From positions 145,527-209,526 of the forward strand of contig NZ_POYJ01000011.1 of NCBI RefSeq assembly GCF_002895435.1: 64,000 nucleotides of DNA, read 5' to 3'. Within the stretch, counting starts at the first letter, position 1; every line of letters begins with the position of its first letter. Position numbers and translations under genes: made by a program. Under the pieces are notes generated by a model, which saw only the letters and a list, made by a program, of their open reading frames with translations, was not told the origin of the DNA and ran no database searches. The DNA comes from Aquimarina sediminis. GTDB taxonomy: Bacteria; Bacteroidota; Bacteroidia; Flavobacteriales; Flavobacteriaceae. Positions 35,303 through 45,934 of the stretch are shown here, piece by piece.

Positions 35303-35390
35303 TTTAATGGATTCAGATATAATTTATTTGTTAAAAAAGAAGACAGGATTGCTTCTTTCTTGTATCGTTCTCAATATTGTTTAATAAGCC

Positions 35391-38300
35391 TTAAAAATTA
35401 ATATCCACGCGATGCTTATTTAGATATGAAACGGTCCCCATTTCTTTTGCTTCTTTTTTGAATGTAACAGGAGTTTTTTTGAAATACTTTTTAAAACATT
35501 TTGAAAAATACTTAGGATCATTAAATCCTGTCATAAAAGATGCCTCAGAAATATTATAGCCATATTTGGTAATCAAAACAGCAGCTTTTTTTAAACGAAG
35601 TAAACGTACAAAATCAACTAAGCTACGACCAGTCAAAGATTGGCATTTTCGGTACAAACTAGAGTATCCCATATTTAAGGATTCTGCTAATTCTTCCATT
35701 TTAAAATCTGGATCATCTAATCTAGAGTTTATATTACTTATAAGGTTTTCAAGAAAAATTTCGTCTTGAGATTTTTCTTGAGTTACTTTTGGGCTGCTAA
35801 TAATTTCTTTTCGGTATTTTGATATGATGTGTTCTTTGGATAAAATAATATTTTTTATTTTCAATAATAGCTCATTGGTATTAAATGGCTTATTAATATA
35901 CTCTATAGCTCCAGATTTTAGTCCTGAAATTTTAGAGTTTGTCGAATTTTTAGCAGTCATTAGCACGATAGGAATATGCATGGTCATAGGATCTTTCCTA
36001 ATTTTTTTACACATTTCAATACCATCAAGTTTGGGCATCATAATATCACTTAGGATAAGATCAGGAAAATTGCTTTTGGTATACCGATATCCTTCTTCTC
36101 CATTTTCTGCAAGAATAACATTATACTCGTTATCCAGAAGCTCTTTTAAAAAAGTTTGCAAATCATAATTATCTTCTACTATTAAAATGGTTTTCTTAGA
36201 AAGATCTTTTTCTTTAGTTATAATTTCATCTTCTAGTATAGTACTAGTATTAGATTCTTCAGAATCATTAACCATAACCCTTTCTGTTTCATCATAGGCA
36301 TCCTTGGTTATCGGAAATTTGATAGTAAATGTGGTTCCTTCGGTTGGGTTAGAATCAATTTTAATTTTTCCTCTATGTAAATTCATCAATTCTTTAGTAA
36401 GTGCTAAACCGATGCCCGTACCTTTATTCTTTTTACCTATATCAGATTGATAAAACAACTTAAAAATATGTTGTAACTCTTCATCAGGGATTCCTGGACC
36501 TGAATCTATAACCGATAATTTTATTTTTTTCTTATTGTTTATAGGGACAATATTTAAAAGTACATTTCCTTCTTTAGGAGTAAATTTGAAGGCATTAGAA
36601 AGTAAATTATATATGACGTGCTCTAGTTTTTCTTTATCGTACCATGCTTCAGGTAAATTTTTAGGACAGTTGATAACAAAATCAATTTTTCTTTTCCTGG
36701 CAAGTTCTTTAAACGATAAAGAGATGTTATCTATTTCTTTGCACAAATCATTTTTGGTAACGTTTAACCTCAAAGTTTCTAACTCTTTATTTCTCACTAA
36801 TGTCAGTTCTTGAGCAATTCTAGAAAGTCTTTTGGTGTTATATGATATAATATCCAAACGTTGTTTTAACAGTAAATTCCCATTTTTTTCTGCTTTCATT
36901 AGCATATCATCAATAGGTCCCAATATCAATGTAATTGGCGTCTGAATTTCATGAGACATTTTTGCAAAAAAATTCATTTTCAAGTCGTGCAGTTCACTTT
37001 CCTTTTTATGACTTACTTTCTCCAGAAACAATCTTTTTCTTAAAGAATACCAACGCATTATCCCGTAGCCTGTAAGCACAAGAATAAGTAGGTAAAAAAC
37101 ATAAGCCAAAGGAGTATTCCATAAAGGTTGTTGTATAGTAATTGCTATACTTTTTTGAGGCAGGTTCCAGATTCCTTTTTTTGTTCCTGTTTTGACCTCA
37201 AAAGTATAATCTCCTGGAGGAATATTAGTGTATGTAGCTAAACGTTCTGATTGACTGGTTATCCAATTTTCATCAAACCCCTTTAACCTATATGCATAAT
37301 AATAACTTGGATTTAAAATATTGTCTATAGCATAAAATCTAAAAGAGAAATAAGACTGATCATGTTCTAACTCTAGAGGCTGAGCATTAGAAAGCCCATT
37401 TGTAACTTTAGAAGGCAATAATGAATATACGGGTTGATTAAGTATTTCTATACTATTTATATACAACTTGGTATCAGACGCCTTTTTATTTAAAAACTTA
37501 GGTTCAAAACTATTTAATCCTTTTATTCCTCCAAAATATAAATGTCCTTGCCTATCCTTAAACTTGCTTCTTGGTAAAAATGTATTATCCTGAAACCCAT
37601 CTGTATCGTAATATGTTCTTATGGTTAGATTTTTAACATCGAGATGATTTATACCATTATTTTTAGAACTCAACCATAGGTCTCCCTTATCATCCTTTAG
37701 AATTGCATTAAATTCTTTTCCTGCAATAGATTCTATATGATCAAACGTAGCATACTCCCCATTTACCGTGTTGATTTTTAGCAATTTACCAACTCTATCA
37801 ATTAGCCATATTTCTCCTGGATCGCCCAGAATCATAGACTTAACTCTAAAGTTTTCATCTTTATAATTTTTGTTGTCCAATGAATAGTCGGTAAATGTGG
37901 AAGCCCCTATATTTGAAAAATCTTCATTAAACCTAAATAATCCACCAAATTGCATACCTAACCAAATCACACCATTTCTATCTTCAAGAATACTTTCGGT
38001 ATTAACACCTTTTAATCCTCTAGAATTATTATCAAAAACGGTCAGAAGTTTCAAATCAGAAGAATATACATTAACGGACAAATTAGATCCTATCCAGATA
38101 CGCCCCTTCGAATCCGAAAACACAGTTCTAACATCAATGGCTTCTTGATTATTAGAATTATAAATATTTATCTTTTGAAAAGTATTTTTATCCGTGTCAT
38201 GATACCACAATCCATTTTTGTATGTCCCAAACCACATATTGGACTGATCATCCTCTACCATAGCGTGGATATAGAATCCTTTGTTTAATGAAACATCATT

Positions 38301-39479
38301 AAAATATCTATTTTCATTAGTACTCCCATCTGTTTCAAAAGTTATTTTTGTTAATCCTGAACCGTCTGTTCCTACCCATAACACTTCTTTAGAGCTTTTA
38401 AAAATACTTAATACTCTAAGAGGCGTATTATCGTCTGAACCTTCATGATATTTTATTTTATTGTTCCTATGAGGCAAAATGTTAAGTTTACCATAGTTTG
38501 TAGTAATCCAAATATTTCGATGATTATCTTCACTAATTCCCAAAATGGTATTACTACTTAAAGAAAACTCATTAGAATATTGTCGAGTAAACAAATCAAT
38601 CTCACCTGTGTTTATATTTACTTTGTATAGCCCTCCACCATCTGTTCCTGCCCACATATATCCATCTTTACTACAAAATAATACAGTAAACATTTCTTTA
38701 TTAATATTAAATCTCTCCTCTTCAAAAAAAGAATCCTGAATAAATTGTTTGTCAATAGGGTCATAAACAAATAATCCATGTGTTTCTGTCCCTACCCATA
38801 GTTTATTATTACTATCTGCAGTAAGCATAATTCTTCCAGGGTAATCGGTAAACGGTCCTACAATTTCTGTTATTTGATTTGATTTTAAGGAATAGTAGTA
38901 CATTGCCCCTTCGTTTGTGCCAACATAAACATCAGTTGAGTCTAGTACCTCTATCTGAGTAATTTTTTGGATCTCGGTACCATTATTATCTATTGTCGTA
39001 ACAAAGTTTATTTTAGAATCAGTATACTGATAAATCTTGCCTAGTTTAGAAATCAACCAAACACTTTCTTCCTTTACAACAATGGAAGAAATAGTAACAT
39101 TTTTAGGCAATAAGAGGTTCATATCCTCAAATTGATTATCCTCTGACACATATTTCGTTATTAGCCCAAATTGAGTTGTTATCCAAATATCCTTATTGTA
39201 ATCAACAAGCATGTTGTTTACAAGATCATTATGTCTCATATTTGGAAAAATCATTTGGTTTTTAATTAGCTTATAATCATAACCATTATAGACTAATATC
39301 CCATCAGAACATAACATCCAAATATTTCCACGAGAATCTTGTGTTGTTTTGGTAGGGATTACAGTTTTGTTATCATTTACAGGTGATAAATGTCTAAAAG
39401 TTGTATGATTCTGACCATTCAAAAAAGAGAAACACCATACAAAAATACTTAGCAAAAAATAGCTCCTTGTTCCAAACAT
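35391..39479 (-). CDS. Hybrid two-component system regulator (Reg_prop sensor, histidine kinase, receiver, AraC)
   Basis: The 1362-residue protein is a complete one-piece signalling system. After a signal peptide come about fourteen Reg_prop beta-propeller blades (to about residue 690, repeated W-I/V-G-T and G-L motifs) and a Y_Y_Y domain (about 735-800). A membrane helix follows (LAYVFYLLILVLTGYGIMRW), then a HisKA box with SHEIQTPITL. The ATPase has NLLSNAFKFTP, DSGPGIPDE and GTGIGLAL. The receiver (ILIVEDN...LILSDIMMPKLDG, conserved Asp present) is followed by an AraC DNA-binding domain. It lies divergent to the GH109/SusC/SusD operon and should sense periplasmic glycan fragments and activate that operon. 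Confidence 0.95.
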   Translation of the reverse strand: MFGTRSYFLLSIFVWCFSFLNGQNHTTFRHLSPVNDNKTVIPTKTTQDSRGNIWMLCSDGILVYNGYDYKLIKNQMIFPNMRHNDLVNNMLVDYNKDIWITTQFGLITKYVSEDNQFEDMNLLLPKNVTISSIVVKEESVWLISKLGKIYQYTDSKINFVTTIDNNGTEIQKITQIEVLDSTDVYVGTNEGAMYYYSLKSNQITEIVGPFTDYPGRIMLTADSNNKLWVGTETHGLFVYDPIDKQFIQDSFFEEERFNINKEMFTVLFCSKDGYMWAGTDGGGLYKVNINTGEIDLFTRQYSNEFSLSSNTILGISEDNHRNIWITTNYGKLNILPHRNNKIKYHEGSDDNTPLRVLSIFKSSKEVLWVGTDGSGLTKITFETDGSTNENRYFNDVSLNKGFYIHAMVEDDQSNMWFGTYKNGLWYHDTDKNTFQKINIYNSNNQEAIDVRTVFSDSKGRIWIGSNLSVNVYSSDLKLLTVFDNNSRGLKGVNTESILEDRNGVIWLGMQFGGLFRFNEDFSNIGASTFTDYSLDNKNYKDENFRVKSMILGDPGEIWLIDRVGKLLKINTVNGEYATFDHIESIAGKEFNAILKDDKGDLWLSSKNNGINHLDVKNLTIRTYYDTDGFQDNTFLPRSKFKDRQGHLYFGGIKGLNSFEPKFLNKKASDTKLYINSIEILNQPVYSLLPSKVTNGLSNAQPLELEHDQSYFSFRFYAIDNILNPSYYYAYRLKGFDENWITSQSERLATYTNIPPGDYTFEVKTGTKKGIWNLPQKSIAITIQQPLWNTPLAYVFYLLILVLTGYGIMRWYSLRKRLFLEKVSHKKESELHDLKMNFFAKMSHEIQTPITLILGPIDDMLMKAEKNGNLLLKQRLDIISYNTKRLSRIAQELTLVRNKELETLRLNVTKNDLCKEIDNISLSFKELARKRKIDFVINCPKNLPEAWYDKEKLEHVIYNLLSNAFKFTPKEGNVLLNIVPINNKKKIKLSVIDSGPGIPDEELQHIFKLFYQSDIGKKNKGTGIGLALTKELMNLHRGKIKIDSNPTEGTTFTIKFPITKDAYDETERVMVNDSEESNTSTILEDEIITKEKDLSKKTILIVEDNYDLQTFLKELLDNEYNVILAENGEEGYRYTKSNFPDLILSDIMMPKLDGIEMCKKIRKDPMTMHIPIVLMTAKNSTNSKISGLKSGAIEYINKPFNTNELLLKIKNIILSKEHIISKYRKEIISSPKVTQEKSQDEIFLENLISNINSRLDDPDFKMEELAESLNMGYSSLYRKCQSLTGRSLVDFVRLLRLKKAAVLITKYGYNISEASFMTGFNDPKYFSKCFKKYFKKTPVTFKKEAKEMGTVSYLNKHRVDINF

Positions 39480-39867
39480 AAAATTATCATTTTGTTAGTA
39501 AAATATCTTTTGTGTTTTACCTTAATACGTAATCAAGAGATGATCTGTATTTGTTATAACTAACAGATTTGATCTATTAACGGCACCTATGTAATTGCAG
39601 GAAATCCTTACAGCAATACTTTTTTAACAATTATCATTAATTATTCTACAAAACAATGTTAAAGGTATTAATAAAAACCAATACTGATAGGCTTAAAACC
39701 TATAAGAACCTATAGTAAAGTAGTCTATTTCGTCAAAAAGGAGGATAAAATAAGCATTACAATAAACAACCCCAAAATAATACTCCTAAATGCTTAAAAT
39801 ATCATCTTTAATAAAGTTTCTAACCGTCATATTTGAATTCTAAATAGTATAACATAAAATAACTTAA
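39480..39867. promoter_or_regulatory. Divergent control region of the polysaccharide locus
   Basis: No gene is present. A tandem direct repeat AACCTATA at 39697-39704 and 39707-39714 has a 10-bp period, a spacing that suits an AraC-type protein binding one face of the helix. A CATATTTG box at 39828-39835, close to TAnnTTTG, lies about 33 bp before the GH109-like gene and may be its -7 element. TAAGCATT and AATGCTTA arms occur near 39750 and 39793. Confidence 0.4.
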
Positions 39868-41226
39868 ATGAATTCTAGACGAAATTTTGTTAAGAAAACA
39901 GTACTTGCGGGTGCTGGAGTATCACTACTTCCCAATGTATCTTTTGGAGGGATAACGAAGCTGGCAGATCAAAAACTGAAACTAGCTTTTATTGGAGTAG
40001 GATTAAGAGGGACAAATCATCTTAACAATGCTCTTCGTAGAAACGATGTAGAAATAACTGCTATCTGTGATATTGATCCAGAGAGAATCAAAATAGCCTT
40101 AAAGAAAATTGAAGATAATAATTCTCCTAAGCCAAAAGTGTTCGGCAGTAATGATCATGATTACAAAAACTTACTGGAGTTAGATAATATTGATGCTGTA
40201 ATAATTTCTACACCATGGCTGTGGCACACCAAAATGGCTATAGATGCAATGAAAGCAGGAAAATATACTGGTTTAGAAGTTTCTGCAGCAAATACTATTG
40301 AAGAATGTTGGGATTTAGTAAATACTCACGAAGCAACTGGATCTCATCTAATGATTTTAGAAAATGTAAACTACCGTAGAGATGTCCTTGCAGTACTAAA
40401 TATGGTCCGCCAAAATGTCTTTGGAGAATTAGTTCATTTTAGATGTGGTTATCAACATGATCTTCGTTTTGTAAAACTGAATGATGGAAAATCTGCCTAT
40501 GGAAAAGGTGTTGAGTTTGGTGAAAAAGGAATTTCAGAATCAAAATGGAGAACGCAACACTCTGTACTTAGAAATGGTGATGTATACCCCACTCATGGAG
40601 TTGGACCAATAGCCACAATGTGTGACGTAAACCGAGGAAATCGCTTTACCTCTTTAACTTCTAATGCTACAAAAGCCATTGGGTTGCATAATTATATTGT
40701 AAAACATGGCGGAGAGGATCACCCTAATGCTAAAGTAAAATTTAAACAAGGGGATGTAATTACAACTACGATCGAAACAGCCAAAGGAGAAACAATCATT
40801 GTAACTCATGATTGTAACTTACCCAGACCCTATTCACTTGGTTTTAGAGTACAAGGTGCTAATGGGTTATGGGAGGTTGATGGAAACCGAATGTATATTG
40901 AAGGAAAATCAAAACCACACCAATGGGATGAAGCTGACGAATGGCTTAAAAAATATGATCATCCTCTATGGCAAAAGCATGGTGAATTAGCTACAAATGC
41001 TGGGCATGGAGGAATGGATTTCTTTGTTCTGAATGCATTTGTAGAATCTGCCAAAGAAAACATAGCTCCTCCACTAGATGCTTATGATGCAGCGGCATGG
41101 AGTGCTATTACACCTCTTTCAGAATTATCTATCGAAAATAATGGAGAACCACAGGATTTTCCAGATTTCACCAGAGGTACATGGGTAAAACGCAAGCCTT
41201 ATAATTGGGAAAAAAGTAAGTACTAA
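39868..41226 (+). CDS. Gfo/Idh/MocA-type glycosidase or oxidoreductase, GH109-like
   Basis: The 452-residue protein starts with a twin-arginine-type signal (SRRNFVKK at 3-10, then a hydrophobic stretch ending near FGG). A Rossmann NAD-binding motif follows (AFIGVGLRGTNHL) with the Gfo/Idh/MocA core CDIDPERI and VIISTPWLWH. The segments GYQHDLRFV, YPTHGVGPIATM and KHGGEDHPNAKV resemble GH109 enzymes, which cleave alpha-N-acetylgalactosaminides by an NAD-dependent mechanism. It is the first gene of the polysaccharide operon, so release of GalNAc from a glycoprotein or marine glycan is a reasonable inference. An unspecialised Gfo/Idh/MocA dehydrogenase is the alternative. Confidence 0.85.
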   Translation: MNSRRNFVKKTVLAGAGVSLLPNVSFGGITKLADQKLKLAFIGVGLRGTNHLNNALRRNDVEITAICDIDPERIKIALKKIEDNNSPKPKVFGSNDHDYKNLLELDNIDAVIISTPWLWHTKMAIDAMKAGKYTGLEVSAANTIEECWDLVNTHEATGSHLMILENVNYRRDVLAVLNMVRQNVFGELVHFRCGYQHDLRFVKLNDGKSAYGKGVEFGEKGISESKWRTQHSVLRNGDVYPTHGVGPIATMCDVNRGNRFTSLTSNATKAIGLHNYIVKHGGEDHPNAKVKFKQGDVITTTIETAKGETIIVTHDCNLPRPYSLGFRVQGANGLWEVDGNRMYIEGKSKPHQWDEADEWLKKYDHPLWQKHGELATNAGHGGMDFFVLNAFVESAKENIAPPLDAYDAAAWSAITPLSELSIENNGEPQDFPDFTRGTWVKRKPYNWEKSKY

Positions 41227-41245
41227 AACAACTAAATCAGAATAT

Positions 41246-44191
41246 ATGGAAAAACTAGGAATCATGCTCTTGATCTTTATGTGTATGCTCACCAGTAGCA
41301 TATCTGCTCAAGAAAAAACAATTACAGGAACAGTCTACGATACATCGTCTGACATGCCCATTTTAGGAGCTTCAATTCTAATAAAAGGCACAACAAAAGG
41401 AACTACTTCAGATTTTGACGGAAACTACACCTTAAAAGCAAAAGGAACAGATATTTTGGAAATATCGTATATAGGATATATTACCCAGGAAATCGCAATT
41501 AATAACCAAACAAAAATAAATGTAAGACTAGAAAGTGATGTTAGTGAATTAAGCGAAATAGTTGTTGTCGCCTACGGAACACAAAAAAAAGAAACAATTA
41601 CCTCATCAGTTGTCAATATTAAATCAGAAGAATTAAAGGATATTACAACTCCTGATGTGACTACAATGCTACAAGGAAAAGTAGCAGGTGTGCGTATAGG
41701 TGCCTCTAGTGGTAGTCCAGGCTCAACGCCTAATATACTTATACGAGGATCTTCATCCTTAGGAGGTAGAGTAACCCCATTATGGGTAGTTGATGGAGTA
41801 ATACAACATGGAGTTCCCATCGTCAATCCAAATGATGTACAATCCATATCTGTACTTAAAGATGCATCTGCAACATCTCTTTATGGATCTCGTGGTGCAA
41901 ATGGTGTTGTAATTGTTACGACAAAACGAGGAACCTCTGGTAAGTCAGAAATTACTGTAAGTTCTAAAGCAGCAATTAACACTTTTAATACCGGAAAATT
42001 TGAAGTTATGGACTCTCGACAGTTACACGAGTACCATACGCAATTTGCAAACTCTCAACCTTGGTTTACTCCAGAATTATTAAATCGAGATTACGACTGG
42101 ATCGAAAACGGAACCCAAGATGGTTTTGTAAAAGATGTGAATGTATCGTTTACATCAGGTACTGAAAAATTAAATTTATTTATCAATGGTGGTTACTATA
42201 ACGAAACAGGTACATTAAGGGGTAATGAATTAGATAGATATACGTATCGAATGAATTTGGATTATGATATTACAGAACGTCTAAAATTAAGCCCTAAATT
42301 ATCATTTAGTTTTGATAACAGGGATAGAATTGCCGAAGCACCGTTATATGAACTATATCTGAACTTACCTTGGGATAATCCTTTTGATGCAGAAGGAAAG
42401 CCCATAAATGCCCAAGAAGATTCTAACTGGCTAGGTCGTGATCAAAGAAATTATTTATATGACCAACAATGGAATTATTTCTCTGATGACACATTTAATC
42501 TAAGTTCTAATTTTGATTTTGAGTATCAAATCATCCCTAATCTAGTATTTAAATCTGTAAACAACTTTACATTTTATCGTTATAAATTAAAATCATATAC
42601 TGACCCTAGATCTATTTCTGGCTTAGCCGATGGAGGGCGTATAAATGATAGAATAGATGAGCGATTTACCAAATTAACCACTCAAACATTACGGTACTCA
42701 AACATATTTGGAGAACATTCTGTAAGCGCCCTAGCAGGATATGAATATAATGATTACGTATATGAAAATGTGGATGTTACCGGTAATGGAATCGTTGCGG
42801 GAACGGAAGTTTTAAATGTTGCAAGTGAAACGGGAGAAATAAAAGGATTTAAAAATGACTATGCATTACAATCATTCTTTCTAGCTGTGGATTATGGATA
42901 TAGCAATAGATATTATGCAAAAGCTTCTATACGTAGAGATGGAGCTTCTAATTTTGGATTAGATAATCAATATGGTAATTTCTTTGCACTAGGTGCAGGT
43001 TGGAACATTCATAACGAAGCTTTTTTCAATAGTAAAACTATTAATGAACTTAAATTACGTTTGAGTTATGGTTCTGTAGGAAACAGACCATCATCCTTAT
43101 ATCCATATCAAGGAACCTATAGATTGAACTCACAATACATAGGCACTCCAGGAGCAATATTAGATCAACTAGGGAACCCTGATCTAAGCTGGGAAAAAAC
43201 GTATGAAGCAAACATTGCCATTGACACAAGACTATTTAACAGAGTAAGTGCAACATTCGAATATTATAACAAAGATACATCCGATCTATTATACTTTGTA
43301 GACTTACCAGATGTTACTGGATATAGTGGATTTTGGGAAAATGTAGGAGGGCTAACCAACATAGGGTATGAAGCTGCGATTTCAGTCGATGTTATACAGA
43401 CTAAAAACTTCAACTGGGATTTAGGATTCAATATAGGATACAACAAAAATGAAGTCACCGAATTATTTGACGGGCAAACAGAAATTCCTAGAGGCTCTAA
43501 AATATTTAAAGTAGGTGAAGATTCTAACTCCTGGTACATTAGAAAATGGCTTGGTGTAGATCCTGACAACGGAAATCCATTATGGGAAGTTGTTGATCCT
43601 GATACAGGAGAACGTACAGAAACCAGTAACTGGAATGATGCTACACTACAAATCGTTGACTCTGCTTCTCCAGATTTTATAGGAGGATTTGATTCTAATG
43701 TAAGCTATAAAAACATCTCTCTTTCTACAAATTTCAACTTTTCTAAGGGAGGAAAACTATACAATAGCGCCCGAGAATTATTTGATTCAGATGGGTTTTA
43801 TCCTACATTTAATCAACAAGTGTTAGCAGATGATTGGAACAGGTGGGAAAAACCAGGAGATATTGCCACACATCCATTAGCCGTTGAAGGCGGTAATAAT
43901 AACTCTAATAAGCGATCATCTCGTTATCTAGAAGACGCTAGCTACTTGAGAATGACAAATGTGACGTTATCCTACAACTTACCCAAGAATGTATTAAGTA
44001 AAATAGGACTTAGCGGCTTTAACATATACGTATCTGGAGACAATCTACTGACATTTACCAAGTATAGCGGAGTTGATCCAGCGGTTACGGGCAATCCAAA
44101 TGACCAAAGTAATATAGGTTTATCAGGAAGTCCAGGGTTAACTTATCCTATTCCAAAACGATATGCCTTGGGTGTTAATCTGTCATTTTAA
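41246..44191 (+). CDS. SusC-family TonB-dependent glycan transporter
   Basis: The 981-residue protein has a signal peptide and a carboxypeptidase-regulatory-like domain (about 25-105, GTVYDTSSDMPILGASILIK). The SusC hallmark EIVVVAYGTQKKETITSSV is followed by a plug with GVRIGASSGSPGSTPNILIR and LKDASATSLYGSRGANGVV, then a 22-strand-type barrel ending in YALGVNLSF. It forms the outer-membrane pore for the SusD lipoprotein encoded 20 bp downstream. Its length is at the short end of the family. Confidence 0.95.
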   Translation: MEKLGIMLLIFMCMLTSSISAQEKTITGTVYDTSSDMPILGASILIKGTTKGTTSDFDGNYTLKAKGTDILEISYIGYITQEIAINNQTKINVRLESDVSELSEIVVVAYGTQKKETITSSVVNIKSEELKDITTPDVTTMLQGKVAGVRIGASSGSPGSTPNILIRGSSSLGGRVTPLWVVDGVIQHGVPIVNPNDVQSISVLKDASATSLYGSRGANGVVIVTTKRGTSGKSEITVSSKAAINTFNTGKFEVMDSRQLHEYHTQFANSQPWFTPELLNRDYDWIENGTQDGFVKDVNVSFTSGTEKLNLFINGGYYNETGTLRGNELDRYTYRMNLDYDITERLKLSPKLSFSFDNRDRIAEAPLYELYLNLPWDNPFDAEGKPINAQEDSNWLGRDQRNYLYDQQWNYFSDDTFNLSSNFDFEYQIIPNLVFKSVNNFTFYRYKLKSYTDPRSISGLADGGRINDRIDERFTKLTTQTLRYSNIFGEHSVSALAGYEYNDYVYENVDVTGNGIVAGTEVLNVASETGEIKGFKNDYALQSFFLAVDYGYSNRYYAKASIRRDGASNFGLDNQYGNFFALGAGWNIHNEAFFNSKTINELKLRLSYGSVGNRPSSLYPYQGTYRLNSQYIGTPGAILDQLGNPDLSWEKTYEANIAIDTRLFNRVSATFEYYNKDTSDLLYFVDLPDVTGYSGFWENVGGLTNIGYEAAISVDVIQTKNFNWDLGFNIGYNKNEVTELFDGQTEIPRGSKIFKVGEDSNSWYIRKWLGVDPDNGNPLWEVVDPDTGERTETSNWNDATLQIVDSASPDFIGGFDSNVSYKNISLSTNFNFSKGGKLYNSARELFDSDGFYPTFNQQVLADDWNRWEKPGDIATHPLAVEGGNNNSNKRSSRYLEDASYLRMTNVTLSYNLPKNVLSKIGLSGFNIYVSGDNLLTFTKYSGVDPAVTGNPNDQSNIGLSGSPGLTYPIPKRYALGVNLSF

Positions 44192-44211
44192 AATATTTAA
44201 AAATAAATAGT

Positions 44212-45864
44212 ATGAAAAAATTAATAATACTACTAGTTATCGCAAGTATTCTACAGTCCTGCGATTTAGAAACGAATCCTTATGAGGAGATTTCGGTAGA
44301 GGAGTTGTTTTCTGATCCAGAATCTATAGAAACAGCTACAATTGGTAATTATGCCTTACTAAAAGGAGATAAAGGTTTTGACGGATGGGTAGATGATCTA
44401 CACAGAATATCAGAATATGCCGGAGATAATATAAGCCTTAGTGGGGGTACAACTGACCATTTATTCTTTTTATACAATTATCAATCCATAAAAACCAACT
44501 CCAGAGTAGAGCGATTTTGGCGTAATTCGTATAAGATAGTAGTAGGATGTAATGTAATTATCGAAAAAATCGTAGAAGGAAAATCTGAAGAAACAGATCA
44601 ATTATTAGGAGAAAACTACTACCTAAGAGCACTTACATATTTTCAAATGGGAAATGTATTTGGAAGACCATACAACCAAGGTTCTTCAAACTTATCTGTA
44701 CCACTAAAACTAACATCGGATATTACAGATAGACCAGATAGACACACTGTAGAACAAGTGTATTCTCAAGTTATCAAAGATCTGGAAAAAGCAGAATCGT
44801 TGATGACAATAAACAAAGGAGCTTCTTTTGCATCAAAAGAAGCAGCACAAGCCTTACTATCAAGAGTATATTTATATAAAGAGGATAATATTAGAGCAGA
44901 AGAATATGCCAATAAAGTAATTGCATCTGGGCATTATTCCTTACTCCCTACGGATCAATTTTCTAAAATGAATACTTTGACTCCAGAGCAGAATGATGAA
45001 GCCATCTTTGCTGTAACATTAAGTTCTGCTTCTGATCTTCTAGGAGGGTTCGATGATTGGTTTACTATAGGATCTTTTTATGCCACTGTAGAGGGTAAAG
45101 GCTGGGGAGAAATGTATGCCTCAAGAACCTATCTGGATTTAATAGATAAAAACCCTAATGATGCTAGAAAATCATTTATAGAACCACAATTTGAAGTAGA
45201 TAGTAACGACAACCAAATCCCCGCAGTATATTGGGTAAATGACGAATATGCATATGAGTTTAGAAATACCTCAGAAAGTGGTGGAGTAACGACCTTTGAA
45301 GACGATGGAAACACATACACAGTAGAGTCTGAAGTTGTCGATGGAAAAACAGTATATTATTTTAACGGAACCGACGGCAGGCAAGATGTCATTAAAGGAT
45401 TTGATCTAAAAAAACGTAATGGTCATCCAAAATTCTTTATCCTTAAAGCCTCGCTACAAGAAAACGACATCCATCTATGGTCACCAATGGTATCTCGTTT
45501 ATCAGAAATGTACTTGAACAAAGCAGAATCTTTAGCAAAAAGAAGCATGGATCAATTAGCTCTGGATAATGTAAATATCATTAGAGAAAGAGCTGGTATT
45601 CCTACATATACTTTAGCAGATATTCCTACTGGAAAAACAGTTTTAGATATTGTTTTAGAAGAACGTAGATTAGAATTAGCATATGAAGGACATAGAAAGT
45701 ATGATGTGTATAGAAATGGTCGTACCATGGATAGAAAATATCCCGGTACACACTTAAATGGAACGAATGCTTTCTTTGAGATACCGTCTACACACCCTAG
45801 AATAATTGAATTTATACCTGAACAACAAATCATATTACAGCCATCACTAATTCAAAATGATTAA
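44212..45864 (+). CDS. susD: SusD/RagB-family glycan-binding lipoprotein
   Basis: The 550-residue protein has a lipobox (ASILQSC then DLETNPY) and the helical TPR-like framework of SusD (YYLRALTYFQMGNVFGRP, AQALLSRVYLYKEDN, then RLSEMYLNKAESLAK). It closes with the conserved end EERRLELAYEGHRKYDVYR. It forms the lid over the SusC pore and binds the glycan at the cell surface. A strong terminator follows directly, separating SusC/SusD from the two downstream lipoprotein genes. Confidence 0.95.
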   Translation: MKKLIILLVIASILQSCDLETNPYEEISVEELFSDPESIETATIGNYALLKGDKGFDGWVDDLHRISEYAGDNISLSGGTTDHLFFLYNYQSIKTNSRVERFWRNSYKIVVGCNVIIEKIVEGKSEETDQLLGENYYLRALTYFQMGNVFGRPYNQGSSNLSVPLKLTSDITDRPDRHTVEQVYSQVIKDLEKAESLMTINKGASFASKEAAQALLSRVYLYKEDNIRAEEYANKVIASGHYSLLPTDQFSKMNTLTPEQNDEAIFAVTLSSASDLLGGFDDWFTIGSFYATVEGKGWGEMYASRTYLDLIDKNPNDARKSFIEPQFEVDSNDNQIPAVYWVNDEYAYEFRNTSESGGVTTFEDDGNTYTVESEVVDGKTVYYFNGTDGRQDVIKGFDLKKRNGHPKFFILKASLQENDIHLWSPMVSRLSEMYLNKAESLAKRSMDQLALDNVNIIRERAGIPTYTLADIPTGKTVLDIVLEERRLELAYEGHRKYDVYRNGRTMDRKYPGTHLNGTNAFFEIPSTHPRIIEFIPEQQIILQPSLIQND

Positions 45865-45870
45865 TAAATA

Positions 45871-45912
45871 ATCACATAGGTCTCAAATGAGACCTATGTG
45901 ATTTTATCTTTT
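45871..45912 (+). terminator. Strong intrinsic terminator after SusD
   Basis: ATCACATAGGTCTCA (45871-45885) and TGAGACCTATGTGAT (45888-45902) form a perfect 15-bp stem with a 2-nt loop, followed by TTTATCTTTTT. It probably lowers expression of the downstream CRTAC1-like and DUF3472 genes relative to SusC/SusD, or gives them an independent promoter. Confidence 0.85.
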
Positions 45913-45934
45913 TACCTTATCTAATTTCATTCAT

